Shown here: piece by piece, positions 55,130-62,871 of the stretch | How positions within the stretch are numbered: the stretch's first letter is position 1 | Layout of the letters: the number at the start of each line of letters is the position of its first letter | Source of the DNA: Maritalea porphyrae | Lineage (GTDB): Bacteria > Pseudomonadota > Alphaproteobacteria > Rhizobiales > Devosiaceae | Length of the DNA: 64,000 nucleotides | Direction of reading: 5' to 3' | Assembly: GCF_027213965.1 (NCBI RefSeq) | Contig: NZ_JAPWGX010000002.1 | Span: 62,001-126,000, forward strand | The notes under the pieces: model-generated | Seen by the model: the letters and a program-made list of their open reading frames with translations, nothing else | Told to the model about the DNA's origin: nothing | Databases searched by the model: none | Program-made: the position numbers and the translations under genes

Positions 55130-55732
55130 CTATTGCTTTTCCAATCCTTTTATTCCGCCCAAAAGCAAATCTGTTGCTAGATCGGCGTAATCTGATCGCG
55201 TCATCCCCTTGCCGCGGCGATACCAAAGATAAAACCAATTCAACATGCCAAATAGCGACATGGTGACCGGCCTTAGCGTCTCTTTGTGCTTTTCAAAACA
55301 CATCGGAGAAATGGCATTGATGGCATTCGAAAGTGTAACTACCAAGCGCCTTTGCATGTCTGCGAGCGTTTTTTGATTGGCCTTTGGCAGGGATGTTGTT
55401 GCTTCAAGTTGCAACTTATGTTCGGCGTCCGCGTCACGATATTGGTCTAGAATAGCGTGAACCAGTTTTCGCAAGTGCTGCTCGGGGTCATCACTCGGCG
55501 TGACGGCTTCAACCGCATCAACCAAGTCCTGCAGATGGGTGTAAATGATGTCATAAAGAAGCACTTCTTTGCTTTGGTAATAATGATATATCAAAGCTTT
55601 AGATACACCACACTCAAGCGCAAGTTGGCTCATAGACGAGCGGTCGAATCCATTTTTTGCAAAGAACTTCGCAGCGGTTTTTAGGATCGCAACGCGTTTT
55701 TCTTCGTGATCTTTTGCAATGGTGCGCACCAC
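55130..55732 (-). CDS. TetR-family regulator (probable PaaR-like)
   Basis: 200-residue repressor with an N-terminal TetR helix-turn-helix (AAKFFAKNGFDRSSMSQLALECGVSKALIYHYYQSKEVLL; key segment SMSQLALECGVSKALIYHYY) and a C-terminal ligand domain. The start is GTG at 55732 and its first base overlaps the paaK stop (TAGTG), so it is coupled to the phenylacetate genes. TetR-type PaaR proteins sense phenylacetyl-CoA in related bacteria; that role here is inferred. The probable operator lies in the paaG/hydratase divergent region (59552-59569). Confidence 0.85.
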   Translation of the reverse strand: MVRTIAKDHEEKRVAILKTAAKFFAKNGFDRSSMSQLALECGVSKALIYHYYQSKEVLLYDIIYTHLQDLVDAVEAVTPSDDPEQHLRKLVHAILDQYRDADAEHKLQLEATTSLPKANQKTLADMQRRLVVTLSNAINAISPMCFEKHKETLRPVTMSLFGMLNWFYLWYRRGKGMTRSDYADLATDLLLGGIKGLEKQ

Positions 55733-57048
55733 TATTCTTGCCCCTCTTTACGGTTATCAACTACCCGCACCGCTTTGCCTTGAGAACGAGGCACGCCACC
55801 TGGCTCCTTGGTAAAGACTTGGGCTGAAACGCCGATGTTGTCTTTGATTTTCTTTGACAAAAGCTTGGCCGTTTGTGCCCTCGCGTCCTCAGAAGCAGCA
55901 TCCTTTGTTGCTTCCACATGGACGATCATCCCGTCCATGCGACCATGATGCACAAGTTCGATTTGAAAGTGCGGCGCAAGACCAGCAACAGCAAGCACCT
56001 GTACTTCAACTTGGGTTGGAAATACGTTTACGCCACGCAAGATGATCATATCGTCAGATCGGCCGGTAATTTTCTCCATGCGCCGCATGGAGCGTGCTGT
56101 ACCGGGCAAAAGCCGCGTCAGATCGCGGGTGCGATAACGAATAATCGGCAAGGCCTCCTTGGTCAGCGAAGTGAAAACCAATTCGCCTTCTTCGCCTTCT
56201 TCCACCAGTTCGCCGGTTTCAGGATTGATGATTTCGGGATAGAAATGATCTTCCCAAATGTGCAACCCGTCTTTGGTTTCCACACATTCATTGGCAACGC
56301 CTGGCCCTATAACTTCTGACAGACCGTAAATGTCCACCGCGTGCATATCAAACGCATCTTCAACTTCTTTACGGGTCGCATTGGTCCATGGCTCAGCGCC
56401 AAATATACCAACTTGCAAAGAGCATTCGCGCGGGTCAACGCCCTGCTTGGTGAACTCATCAAGAATCGCCAACATATATGAGGGCGTGACGGTTATTGCA
56501 TGGGGTTGAAAATCTTGGATCAGCTGCACTTGACGAGAGGTCATGCCGCCAGAAATCGGCACGACTGAACAGCCCAAGGCTTCTGCGCCATAATGAGCAC
56601 CCAAACCGCCAGTGAAAAGTCCATAGCCATAGGCGTTGTGCAAAATATCGCCTTTGCGCACGCCTGCCGCCCGAAGCGAACGAGCGACAACAGAAGACCA
56701 CATGTCGATGTCGTTTTTTGTGTAGCCAACAACTGTGGGCTTACCTGTTGTACCCGAAGAAGCATGAATGCGGCTCACCTGTTCTCGTGGGACCGCAAAC
56801 ATGCCAAACGGGTAATTATCGCGCAGGTCGGTTTTTACGGTGAAGGGGAACTTTGACAGGTCAGATAGACTTTTCAGATCATCTGGGTGAACACCGGCTT
56901 CGTCAAACTTCTTCTTGTAGAACGGCACATTGTTGTAGGCATGGGCCAATGTTGATTTCATGCGAGCGAGTTGCAGCGCTGAGATTTCATCGCGCGATGC
57001 GATTTCAATCGGGTCCAGATCTGCTTTGTTCGGCGTCAAGTCTTTCAT
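55732..57048 (-). CDS. paaK: Phenylacetate-CoA ligase
   Basis: ATP-dependent activation of phenylacetate to phenylacetyl-CoA, the first step of the pathway. The 438-residue protein is the normal length, with the AMP-binding motif ASSGTTGKPTVVGYT, the adenylate motif YRTRDLTRLL and the C-terminal lysine region GGVPRSQGKAVRVVDN. A GGGGGA ribosome site precedes ATG 57048, 9 nt after the thiolase gene. Confidence 0.96.
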   Translation of the reverse strand: MKDLTPNKADLDPIEIASRDEISALQLARMKSTLAHAYNNVPFYKKKFDEAGVHPDDLKSLSDLSKFPFTVKTDLRDNYPFGMFAVPREQVSRIHASSGTTGKPTVVGYTKNDIDMWSSVVARSLRAAGVRKGDILHNAYGYGLFTGGLGAHYGAEALGCSVVPISGGMTSRQVQLIQDFQPHAITVTPSYMLAILDEFTKQGVDPRECSLQVGIFGAEPWTNATRKEVEDAFDMHAVDIYGLSEVIGPGVANECVETKDGLHIWEDHFYPEIINPETGELVEEGEEGELVFTSLTKEALPIIRYRTRDLTRLLPGTARSMRRMEKITGRSDDMIILRGVNVFPTQVEVQVLAVAGLAPHFQIELVHHGRMDGMIVHVEATKDAASEDARAQTAKLLSKKIKDNIGVSAQVFTKEPGGVPRSQGKAVRVVDNRKEGQE

Positions 57049-57057
57049 TTATTCCCC

Positions 57058-58260
57058 CTATGCCCGCTCAAGCATCAGTGCGATGCCCTGGCCAACGCCG
57101 ATGCACATGGTGCAGAGCGCGCGCTTACTCCCAGTGTTCACAAGCTCTATGCTGGCGGTTAGCGCCAAACGAGCACCAGACATGCCCAAAGGGTGACCAA
57201 GTGCAATTGCACCACCATTTGGATTAACAAAATCTGCATCTTCGGCGACACCCAATTGGCGCAACACTGCAATGCCTTGGGAAGCAAAGGCCTCGTTTAG
57301 TTCAATCAAATCCACATCTGTGATTTTGAGCCCCAAACGGTCCAACAGCTTTTGCGAAGCTGGTGCTGGGCCAATGCCCATGATGCGCGGCTCAACGCCT
57401 GCTGTGGCCAAACCAACAATTTTCGCCTTTGGGGTGAGACCATATTTTTCAACTGCAGCTTTTGATGCAACGATAATTGCAGCAGCGCCATCATTTACGC
57501 CCGATGCATTGCCGGCCGTCACTGAACCACCTTCGCGGAACGGCGTGCCCAATGCGCCAAGCTTTTCCATTGAAGAAGCGCGCGGATGTTCGTCTTGGGA
57601 AAAGATTATTGGGTCTTTTTTGCGCTGTGGAATTTCAACTGACACAATTTCCTGCGCCAAACGGCCCGAAGCAATCGCTTTTGCCGCACGTTCTTGAGAG
57701 CGATAAGCAAATGCGTCCTGATCGTGGCGTGAAACACCAAAATCTTCAGCGACATTTTCGCCGGTTTCCGGCATCGAATCGATGCCATATTGGCTTTTCA
57801 TCAGCCTGTTGACGAAGCGCCAACCAATGGTGGTGTCGTAGATTTCTGCGTTACGAGAATAGGCCGTATCCGCCTTTGGCATCACAAATGGTGCACGGCT
57901 CATGCTTTCCACACCACCGGCCAAGATCACCTCAGCTTCACCCGCTTTGATGGCACGTGCGGCCATGCCCACAGCATCCAAGCCCGAACCACAAAGCCGG
58001 TTAATTGTTGTGCCAGGCACACTTGTTGGCAAGCCTGCCAACAGCGTCGCCATACGCGCCACATTGCGGTTGTCTTCACCTGCTTGGTTGGCACACCCCA
58101 TATAGCAATCATCAATTGCTGAAGGGTCTAGATTTGGCGCAGCTTCCATTGTTTTTTTGATCACATGGGCCAACATGTCGTCGGGCCGCACCGATGCAAG
58201 GGTGCCGCCAAAGCGGCCAATGGGGGTTCTAAACCCTTCGCACAAGTAAGCTTCGTTCAC
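57058..58260 (-). CDS. paaJ: 3-Oxoadipyl-CoA thiolase
   Basis: Cleaves 3-oxoadipyl-CoA (and 5,6-dehydro form) to acetyl-CoA and succinyl-CoA (or dehydroadipyl-CoA). The 400-residue thiolase has the acylation cysteine in NRLCGSGLDAVGMAAR (near residue 90), the His in LGHPLGMSGARL, and the second Cys in CIGVGQGIAL. The start is GTG at 58260, overlapping the paaI stop by 4 nt. It could equally serve beta-ketoadipate catabolism (PcaF), but the neighbours indicate phenylacetate. Confidence 0.94.
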   Translation of the reverse strand: MNEAYLCEGFRTPIGRFGGTLASVRPDDMLAHVIKKTMEAAPNLDPSAIDDCYMGCANQAGEDNRNVARMATLLAGLPTSVPGTTINRLCGSGLDAVGMAARAIKAGEAEVILAGGVESMSRAPFVMPKADTAYSRNAEIYDTTIGWRFVNRLMKSQYGIDSMPETGENVAEDFGVSRHDQDAFAYRSQERAAKAIASGRLAQEIVSVEIPQRKKDPIIFSQDEHPRASSMEKLGALGTPFREGGSVTAGNASGVNDGAAAIIVASKAAVEKYGLTPKAKIVGLATAGVEPRIMGIGPAPASQKLLDRLGLKITDVDLIELNEAFASQGIAVLRQLGVAEDADFVNPNGGAIALGHPLGMSGARLALTASIELVNTGSKRALCTMCIGVGQGIALMLERA

Positions 58261-58694
58261 GCCTCATTCTCCGTAAAATGTGTACCTTTGATGGTGCGCG
58301 AGTGGCCCCGAAAATGCGCCAATGCCTCACCCTTTTGGTTTGTAATTGTAACGTCATAGATACCGGAGCGTCCGGTCTTGCTCACTTCAATGGCCGTGGC
58401 TGTGAGCACATCATCTTTCATGCCGGGCGCGGCATAAGTAATTGAGTTTTGATAGGCTACGGCCAATTGATTGTAGCTGTTGCACGCAAAGGCAAAGGCA
58501 CTGTCCGCCAGCATAAAAACATATCCGCCATGGCAGATTTTGTGACCGTTTAAATGTTGGTCGTTGATGGTCATCGACAAGGTTGCCGTGCCTACTCCAA
58601 CATTTTCTAGCCGCATACCGATACGCTGCGAAGCGGAATCGTTATCCCACATGATTTGTGCCGATTTTTGCGCACGTTCGAGCGGGGTGATCAT
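58257..58694 (-). CDS. paaI: Hydroxyphenylacetyl-CoA thioesterase PaaI
   Basis: Hotdog-fold thioesterase (145 residues) that salvages CoA from dead-end ring-hydroxylated phenylacetyl-CoA. It has GHKICHGGYVFMLADSAFAFACN, with the catalytic region HGGYVFMLAD, as in PaaI. The ATGA overlap with paaG upstream and GTGA overlap with paaJ downstream show a continuous operon. Confidence 0.92.
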   Translation of the reverse strand: MITPLERAQKSAQIMWDNDSASQRIGMRLENVGVGTATLSMTINDQHLNGHKICHGGYVFMLADSAFAFACNSYNQLAVAYQNSITYAAPGMKDDVLTATAIEVSKTGRSGIYDVTITNQKGEALAHFRGHSRTIKGTHFTENEA

Positions 58695-59482
58695 TCCACA
58701 CCGCCAAAGTTTGTTGGGCGTTTGTCGAGAAAGGCACTCACGCCTTCCGCATAGTCTTTTGACCGACCACAGCGACCTTGCATTTCAGCCTCAACATCCA
58801 AATGTTCATCAAGCGAATGATCAAATGAGCTTTGCAGTGCTTGCTTCATCATGCCCAAACCAAAGGTTGGGCCCTCAGCCATTTGTGCGGCTAGTTTGCG
58901 CGCATCGTCCATCAATTGCTCATCGTGAATTACCTGCCAGATCATGCCCCATTCCACCGCTTGTTTGGCTGGAACGGGCGTCGCGGTTAGGCAAATGTAT
59001 TTGGCACGTGCTTCGCCAATCAGGCGAGGCAATATCCAGCTGCCGCCAGCATCAGGCACCAAGCCCACTTTGGCAAAGCTTTGGATAAACTTGGCGCTTT
59101 CAGCCGCCAAAACAATGTCACAACCAAGCGCGATATTGACGCCGGCCCCCGCGGCTACACCATTTACCGCACAGATGATCGGCTTATTGATAGAGCGAAT
59201 GAGCTTAACGAGGGGATTGTAAAAAGTGGAAATTGTCGCGTGCAAATCCGGCGGCGACGTCATTTTGCGTGGATCGCGCGCATCCAAATCTTGTCCGGCG
59301 CAAAAGCCGCGGCCAGCGCCGGTGAACAAAATCGCCCGCACAGATTTATCGTCTTTTGCGTCACGCAATGCGGACTGAAGCGCACCATGCATTTCATCAT
59401 TGAAGGCGTTCAAACGGTCTGGACGATTAAGGGTAATCTCCACCCAACCAGCATTTTTGGTGACAATGATTGTGTCGCTCAC
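58691..59482 (-). CDS. paaG: 2-(1,2-epoxy-1,2-dihydrophenyl)acetyl-CoA isomerase
   Basis: Crotonase-family isomerase (263 residues) converting the ring epoxide of phenylacetyl-CoA to the oxepin. GRGFCAGQDLDARD and the oxyanion-hole region NGVAAGAGVNIALGCD are typical, as is LVPDAGGSWILPRL. The start is GTG at 59482 with GGGAGGATC upstream. First gene of the minus-strand paaG-I-J-K-tetR-dctPQM run; divergent from the hydratase/dehydrogenase gene. Confidence 0.93.
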   Translation of the reverse strand: MSDTIIVTKNAGWVEITLNRPDRLNAFNDEMHGALQSALRDAKDDKSVRAILFTGAGRGFCAGQDLDARDPRKMTSPPDLHATISTFYNPLVKLIRSINKPIICAVNGVAAGAGVNIALGCDIVLAAESAKFIQSFAKVGLVPDAGGSWILPRLIGEARAKYICLTATPVPAKQAVEWGMIWQVIHDEQLMDDARKLAAQMAEGPTFGLGMMKQALQSSFDHSLDEHLDVEAEMQGRCGRSKDYAEGVSAFLDKRPTNFGGVE

Positions 59483-59551
59483 GCGATCCTCCCCAGAATA
59501 TCCCGAGCATTTCTCAAGATTTACTTCTCATGTGAAATTTAGCTTTACATA

Positions 59552-59569
59552 AACCGACTGGTTGGTCAA
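59552..59569. promoter_or_regulatory. Probable TetR (PaaR-like) operator between divergent phenylacetate genes
   Basis: AACCGACTGGTTGGTCAA on the plus strand: an imperfect dyad with AACC/GGTT and GAC/GTC arms. On the minus strand it reads TTGACCAACCAGTCGGTT, whose TTGACC could also be a -35. It lies in the 120-bp gap between the two phenylacetate gene sets, where an operator of the local TetR regulator is expected. It also resembles, more weakly, the RutR-like box at 18538. Confidence 0.5.
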
Positions 59570-59605
59570 TATATGATAAGAATTTGATTGTTCGACTTTG
59601 GGGGA

Positions 59606-61645
59606 ATGATATTGTCGAGTGTTGTGAGCGTTGAATTGCGGGGCGATATTGCTCTTGTTGAAATCAACAACCCGCCGGTGAATGCTACCGGCGTCGCCGT
59701 GCGCCTGGGTTTGCTCGAAGCTGTCGCAAAAGCGGAGGCGGCAAACGCCAAGGCCGCCATAGTTTATTGCGCGGGCCGCACCTTCGTCGCAGGTGGAGAC
59801 ATTTCCGAATTCGGCAAACCGCCACAAGAACCACATCTGCCGGACGTTTATCAGAATATTGAAGACAGTTCGGTGCCTTGGGTTGCGGCAACGCATGGCA
59901 CCACGCTGGGCGGCGGATTTGAATTGGCCATGGCCTGTGATTTCCGTCTTGCACAAACAGGCACACGTTTTGGGTTGCCTGAAGTCAATTTGGGCTTGGT
60001 TCCGGGCGCAGGTGGTTCGCAACGTTTGCCCCGTTTGATTGGTGTTGAAGCCGCAGTTGAATTGGCCACAACCGGACAGTTGATTGATGCGCAGCAGCTT
60101 TTTGACCTTGGTGGACTTGATCTGGTTTTTGAGGGCGATCCAGTTGAAGCGGCACTTGAGTTTGTGGCTGACTTGCCGACCCCACTGTCAGGCTTGAGCA
60201 AAAGATCCCCTGCTCCTGTCGCCGATGATTTCTTTGCGTCCAAACGCGCAGAAATAACCAAACGCGCCAAGGGACAAACTTCTCCTTTGGACAATTTGCG
60301 GGCCATTGAATGGGCGGCAACCTTGCCCTTTAGTCAGGGCCAGCCAAAAGAGCGCGCGCTACACTTGGAGTTGCGCGATAGCGCGCAATCAAAAGCATTG
60401 CGACACGCTTTCTTCTCAGAACGGGCGGTGAGCAAGCCCAAAGCCATGGAGGGTGGCGCACCGCTTGATATCACTAAAATCGCGGTTGTTGGCGGCGGGC
60501 TGATGGGTGCGGGCATTGCCTTTGCATGCCTAAACGCTGGATATGATGTTGCCTTGATTGAGCGCGATCAAGACGCAGCTAACGCTGGACGTGAACGGGT
60601 TGAGGGCCTGATCGCCGGCGGCATCAAACGCGGCAAGATTTCACAAGACAAAGCTGAAAAGCTTAAGTCGTCGCTGATTGCTGCAGACGACTATGCAGCT
60701 TGTGCCGACGCGGATTTGGCAATTGAAGCTGTGTTTGAAGACTTAGGTGTAAAGCAACAGGTTTTCCAATCACTCGCCTCGCACATGCGCGAAGATGCGA
60801 TTTTGGCCACCAACACATCTTACATCGATCCAACGCAGATTTTTGAAGGCATTACTAACCCGTCGCGTTTTATTGGGCTGCATTTCTTCTCTCCAGCGCA
60901 CATCATGAAGTTGCTCGAGATTGTGCAGCTGCCAAGTACATCGAAAGACGTTTTGGCGACCGGGTTTGATTTGGGCAAGCAATTGCGCAAAGTGGGCGTT
61001 TTGTCCGGCATTTGTGACGGTTTTATCGGCAACCGCATTTTGTCCGCCTATCGCCGCCAAGCGGATTATTTGCTGATGGACGGCTGCACGCCAAAACAGA
61101 TCGACGATGCCATGCGCGGTTTCGGCATGCCAATGGGTCCTTATGAGTTGCAAGACTTAACGGGGCTACAGATATCGTGGGCTAATCGCAAACGACAGGC
61201 CCCAACGCGCGCACCTGACGAGCGCTATGTGCGCATTGGCGACTTACTTTGTGAAGCTGAGCGGTTCGGCCAACGCAGCGCAAAAGGCTGGTACAAATAT
61301 GTTGAAGGTGACCGCAAACCCCATGAAGATGGGTTTGTGACCAATTTGATCGAACAAGAGGCCAAGGCCGCAGGCATTGAGCGGCAGCTATTCACCAACC
61401 AAGAAATCGTTGATCGCTTGATGGCCGTGATGATTAACGAAGGTGCGCTGATTGTTGAAGAAGGCATTGCGGAGCGTGACCTGGATGTGGATTTGGTGAA
61501 AATCCACGGCTACGGTTTTCCACGCTGGCGCGGGGGCCCAATGCATTATGCAAGCGAAATTGGCATTGATCGCGTCAAAGCTGCGATGACTGATGTGGCT
61601 AAACAAAGCCCAAATAGCTGGCGCTTGGCAGAGCGTTTAAAATGA
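59606..61645 (+). CDS. Fused enoyl-CoA hydratase / 3-hydroxyacyl-CoA dehydrogenase (PaaF-PaaH-like function)
   Basis: Two-function enzyme of about 679 residues. The N-terminal crotonase domain (to about residue 190) includes AGRTFVAGGDISEFG and HGTTLGGGFELAMACD. The dehydrogenase begins near 290 with the NAD motif AVVGGGLMGAGIAFA, catalytic region IGLHFFSPAHIMKLLEIV, and two C-terminal 3HCDH domains. Same layout as FadB/FadJ. In this cluster it would supply the hydratase (PaaF) and dehydrogenase (PaaH) steps. Start is uncertain: ATG 59606 directly follows GGGGGA, while TTG 59612 would be 6 nt away. Confidence 0.9.
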   Translation: MILSSVVSVELRGDIALVEINNPPVNATGVAVRLGLLEAVAKAEAANAKAAIVYCAGRTFVAGGDISEFGKPPQEPHLPDVYQNIEDSSVPWVAATHGTTLGGGFELAMACDFRLAQTGTRFGLPEVNLGLVPGAGGSQRLPRLIGVEAAVELATTGQLIDAQQLFDLGGLDLVFEGDPVEAALEFVADLPTPLSGLSKRSPAPVADDFFASKRAEITKRAKGQTSPLDNLRAIEWAATLPFSQGQPKERALHLELRDSAQSKALRHAFFSERAVSKPKAMEGGAPLDITKIAVVGGGLMGAGIAFACLNAGYDVALIERDQDAANAGRERVEGLIAGGIKRGKISQDKAEKLKSSLIAADDYAACADADLAIEAVFEDLGVKQQVFQSLASHMREDAILATNTSYIDPTQIFEGITNPSRFIGLHFFSPAHIMKLLEIVQLPSTSKDVLATGFDLGKQLRKVGVLSGICDGFIGNRILSAYRRQADYLLMDGCTPKQIDDAMRGFGMPMGPYELQDLTGLQISWANRKRQAPTRAPDERYVRIGDLLCEAERFGQRSAKGWYKYVEGDRKPHEDGFVTNLIEQEAKAAGIERQLFTNQEIVDRLMAVMINEGALIVEEGIAERDLDVDLVKIHGYGFPRWRGGPMHYASEIGIDRVKAAMTDVAKQSPNSWRLAERLK

Positions 61646-62859
61646 CCAAAGCTGAGCGCAAGATGATAGAAGGGTTCGACCTTACAAATCCTCCCTTAGG
61701 CTTTGTTGAGGACCCGTTTCCCTTTTATCATGCGCTCCTCAAATATGCGCCGGTCTGCCCGCAACCAGACGGCTCATTTGTTTTAACCCGATTTGCAGAT
61801 TTGGACCGCATTTATCGGGACACCACGCTTTATATCTCGGACAAACGGCAAGCGTTCTTGCCCAAGTTTGGTGGCGATGCACCGCTTTATGAACACCACA
61901 CGACCTCGCTTGTGTTCAATGATCCTCCCCTGCATACGCGGGTGCGCAAAATCATGGTCGGAGCGCTCAATGCACGTGCCATCGCCAATATGGAGCCGGG
62001 GTTGCTTGAGACCATCGACACCTTACTCGAGGACATGGCGGGCAAGCAAACAGTCGACTTGATCGAAGATTTTGCCAGCAAGATACCCATTCAAATCATT
62101 GGTAATATGTTTGATATGCCCATGGCCGATCGGGAGCCTTTACGGGATTGGTCGCTGGCTATTTTGGGTGCACTTGAGCCTACTCTAACCCCAGAGCAAT
62201 TGGCAACGGGGAACAAAGCTGTTGTTGATTTTAAAGCCTATTTGAAAGACCTCGCTAATCATCGCCGCAAATACCCCGGCAATCCTGAAACGGATGTTTT
62301 AACCCGGCTGATTGAGAGCGAAGAAGGCGAACTGTCTGAAACCGAACTTCTGCAGAATTGCATATTCATCCTGAACGCTGGACACGAAACCACAACCAAT
62401 TTGATCGGCAACGCTTTGGCGGCGCTACACGCGTTTCCGGGGCAAAAATATGCCCTCAAGTCCAATCCTGAGATCATCAAAACCGGGGTAGATGAATTCT
62501 TGCGCTTCTTGTCACCCAACCAATTGGGCAACCGCGAAACCACCGCTGATATTGAGATTGATGGCATTAAGATTCCGACGGGCAGCAACTTGCATTTGGT
62601 TATTGGTGCGGCAAACCGTGACCCAAGCCAATTTGAAGATCCAGATGAACTCAAACTTATGCGCAGACCAAATCGGCACTTGGCGTTTGCTGGTGGCCCA
62701 CATCTTTGCGTTGGCTTTTCATTAGCGCGCATGGAGGGACGTATCGCGATCAACAGGTTCCTCAAAAAATTTCCGAACTACCAACTAACGGGCAATGCAG
62801 AACTAGGCGGGCGCTTAAGATTCCGCGGCTATGCAAAATTGCCGGCAAAACTAAGCTAA
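61642..62859 (+). CDS. Cytochrome P450
   Basis: Soluble bacterial P450 (405 residues). The I-helix oxygen-binding motif is NAGHETTTNLIGNALAAL, the K-helix E-x-x-R is DEFLRFLSP with the following ENxxR-like region, and the heme-binding loop is FAGGPHLCVGFSLARMEGR. Length and motifs are normal. ATGA overlap with the preceding hydratase/dehydrogenase shows cotranslation, and paaZ follows by 12 nt. A P450 is not part of the standard phenylacetate pathway; hydroxylation of an aromatic precursor is possible. No redox partner is visible here. Confidence 0.92.
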   Translation: MTKAERKMIEGFDLTNPPLGFVEDPFPFYHALLKYAPVCPQPDGSFVLTRFADLDRIYRDTTLYISDKRQAFLPKFGGDAPLYEHHTTSLVFNDPPLHTRVRKIMVGALNARAIANMEPGLLETIDTLLEDMAGKQTVDLIEDFASKIPIQIIGNMFDMPMADREPLRDWSLAILGALEPTLTPEQLATGNKAVVDFKAYLKDLANHRRKYPGNPETDVLTRLIESEEGELSETELLQNCIFILNAGHETTTNLIGNALAALHAFPGQKYALKSNPEIIKTGVDEFLRFLSPNQLGNRETTADIEIDGIKIPTGSNLHLVIGAANRDPSQFEDPDELKLMRRPNRHLAFAGGPHLCVGFSLARMEGRIAINRFLKKFPNYQLTGNAELGGRLRFRGYAKLPAKLS

Positions 62860-62871
62860 GGGTTTAAATCA

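Noticed and set aside
55130-55732. Local TetR gene as the RutR acting at 18538
   Set aside because: Its gene is coupled to paaK and its likely operator lies in the phenylacetate region, so it is more probably PaaR-like. The RutR regulator should be encoded outside the window.
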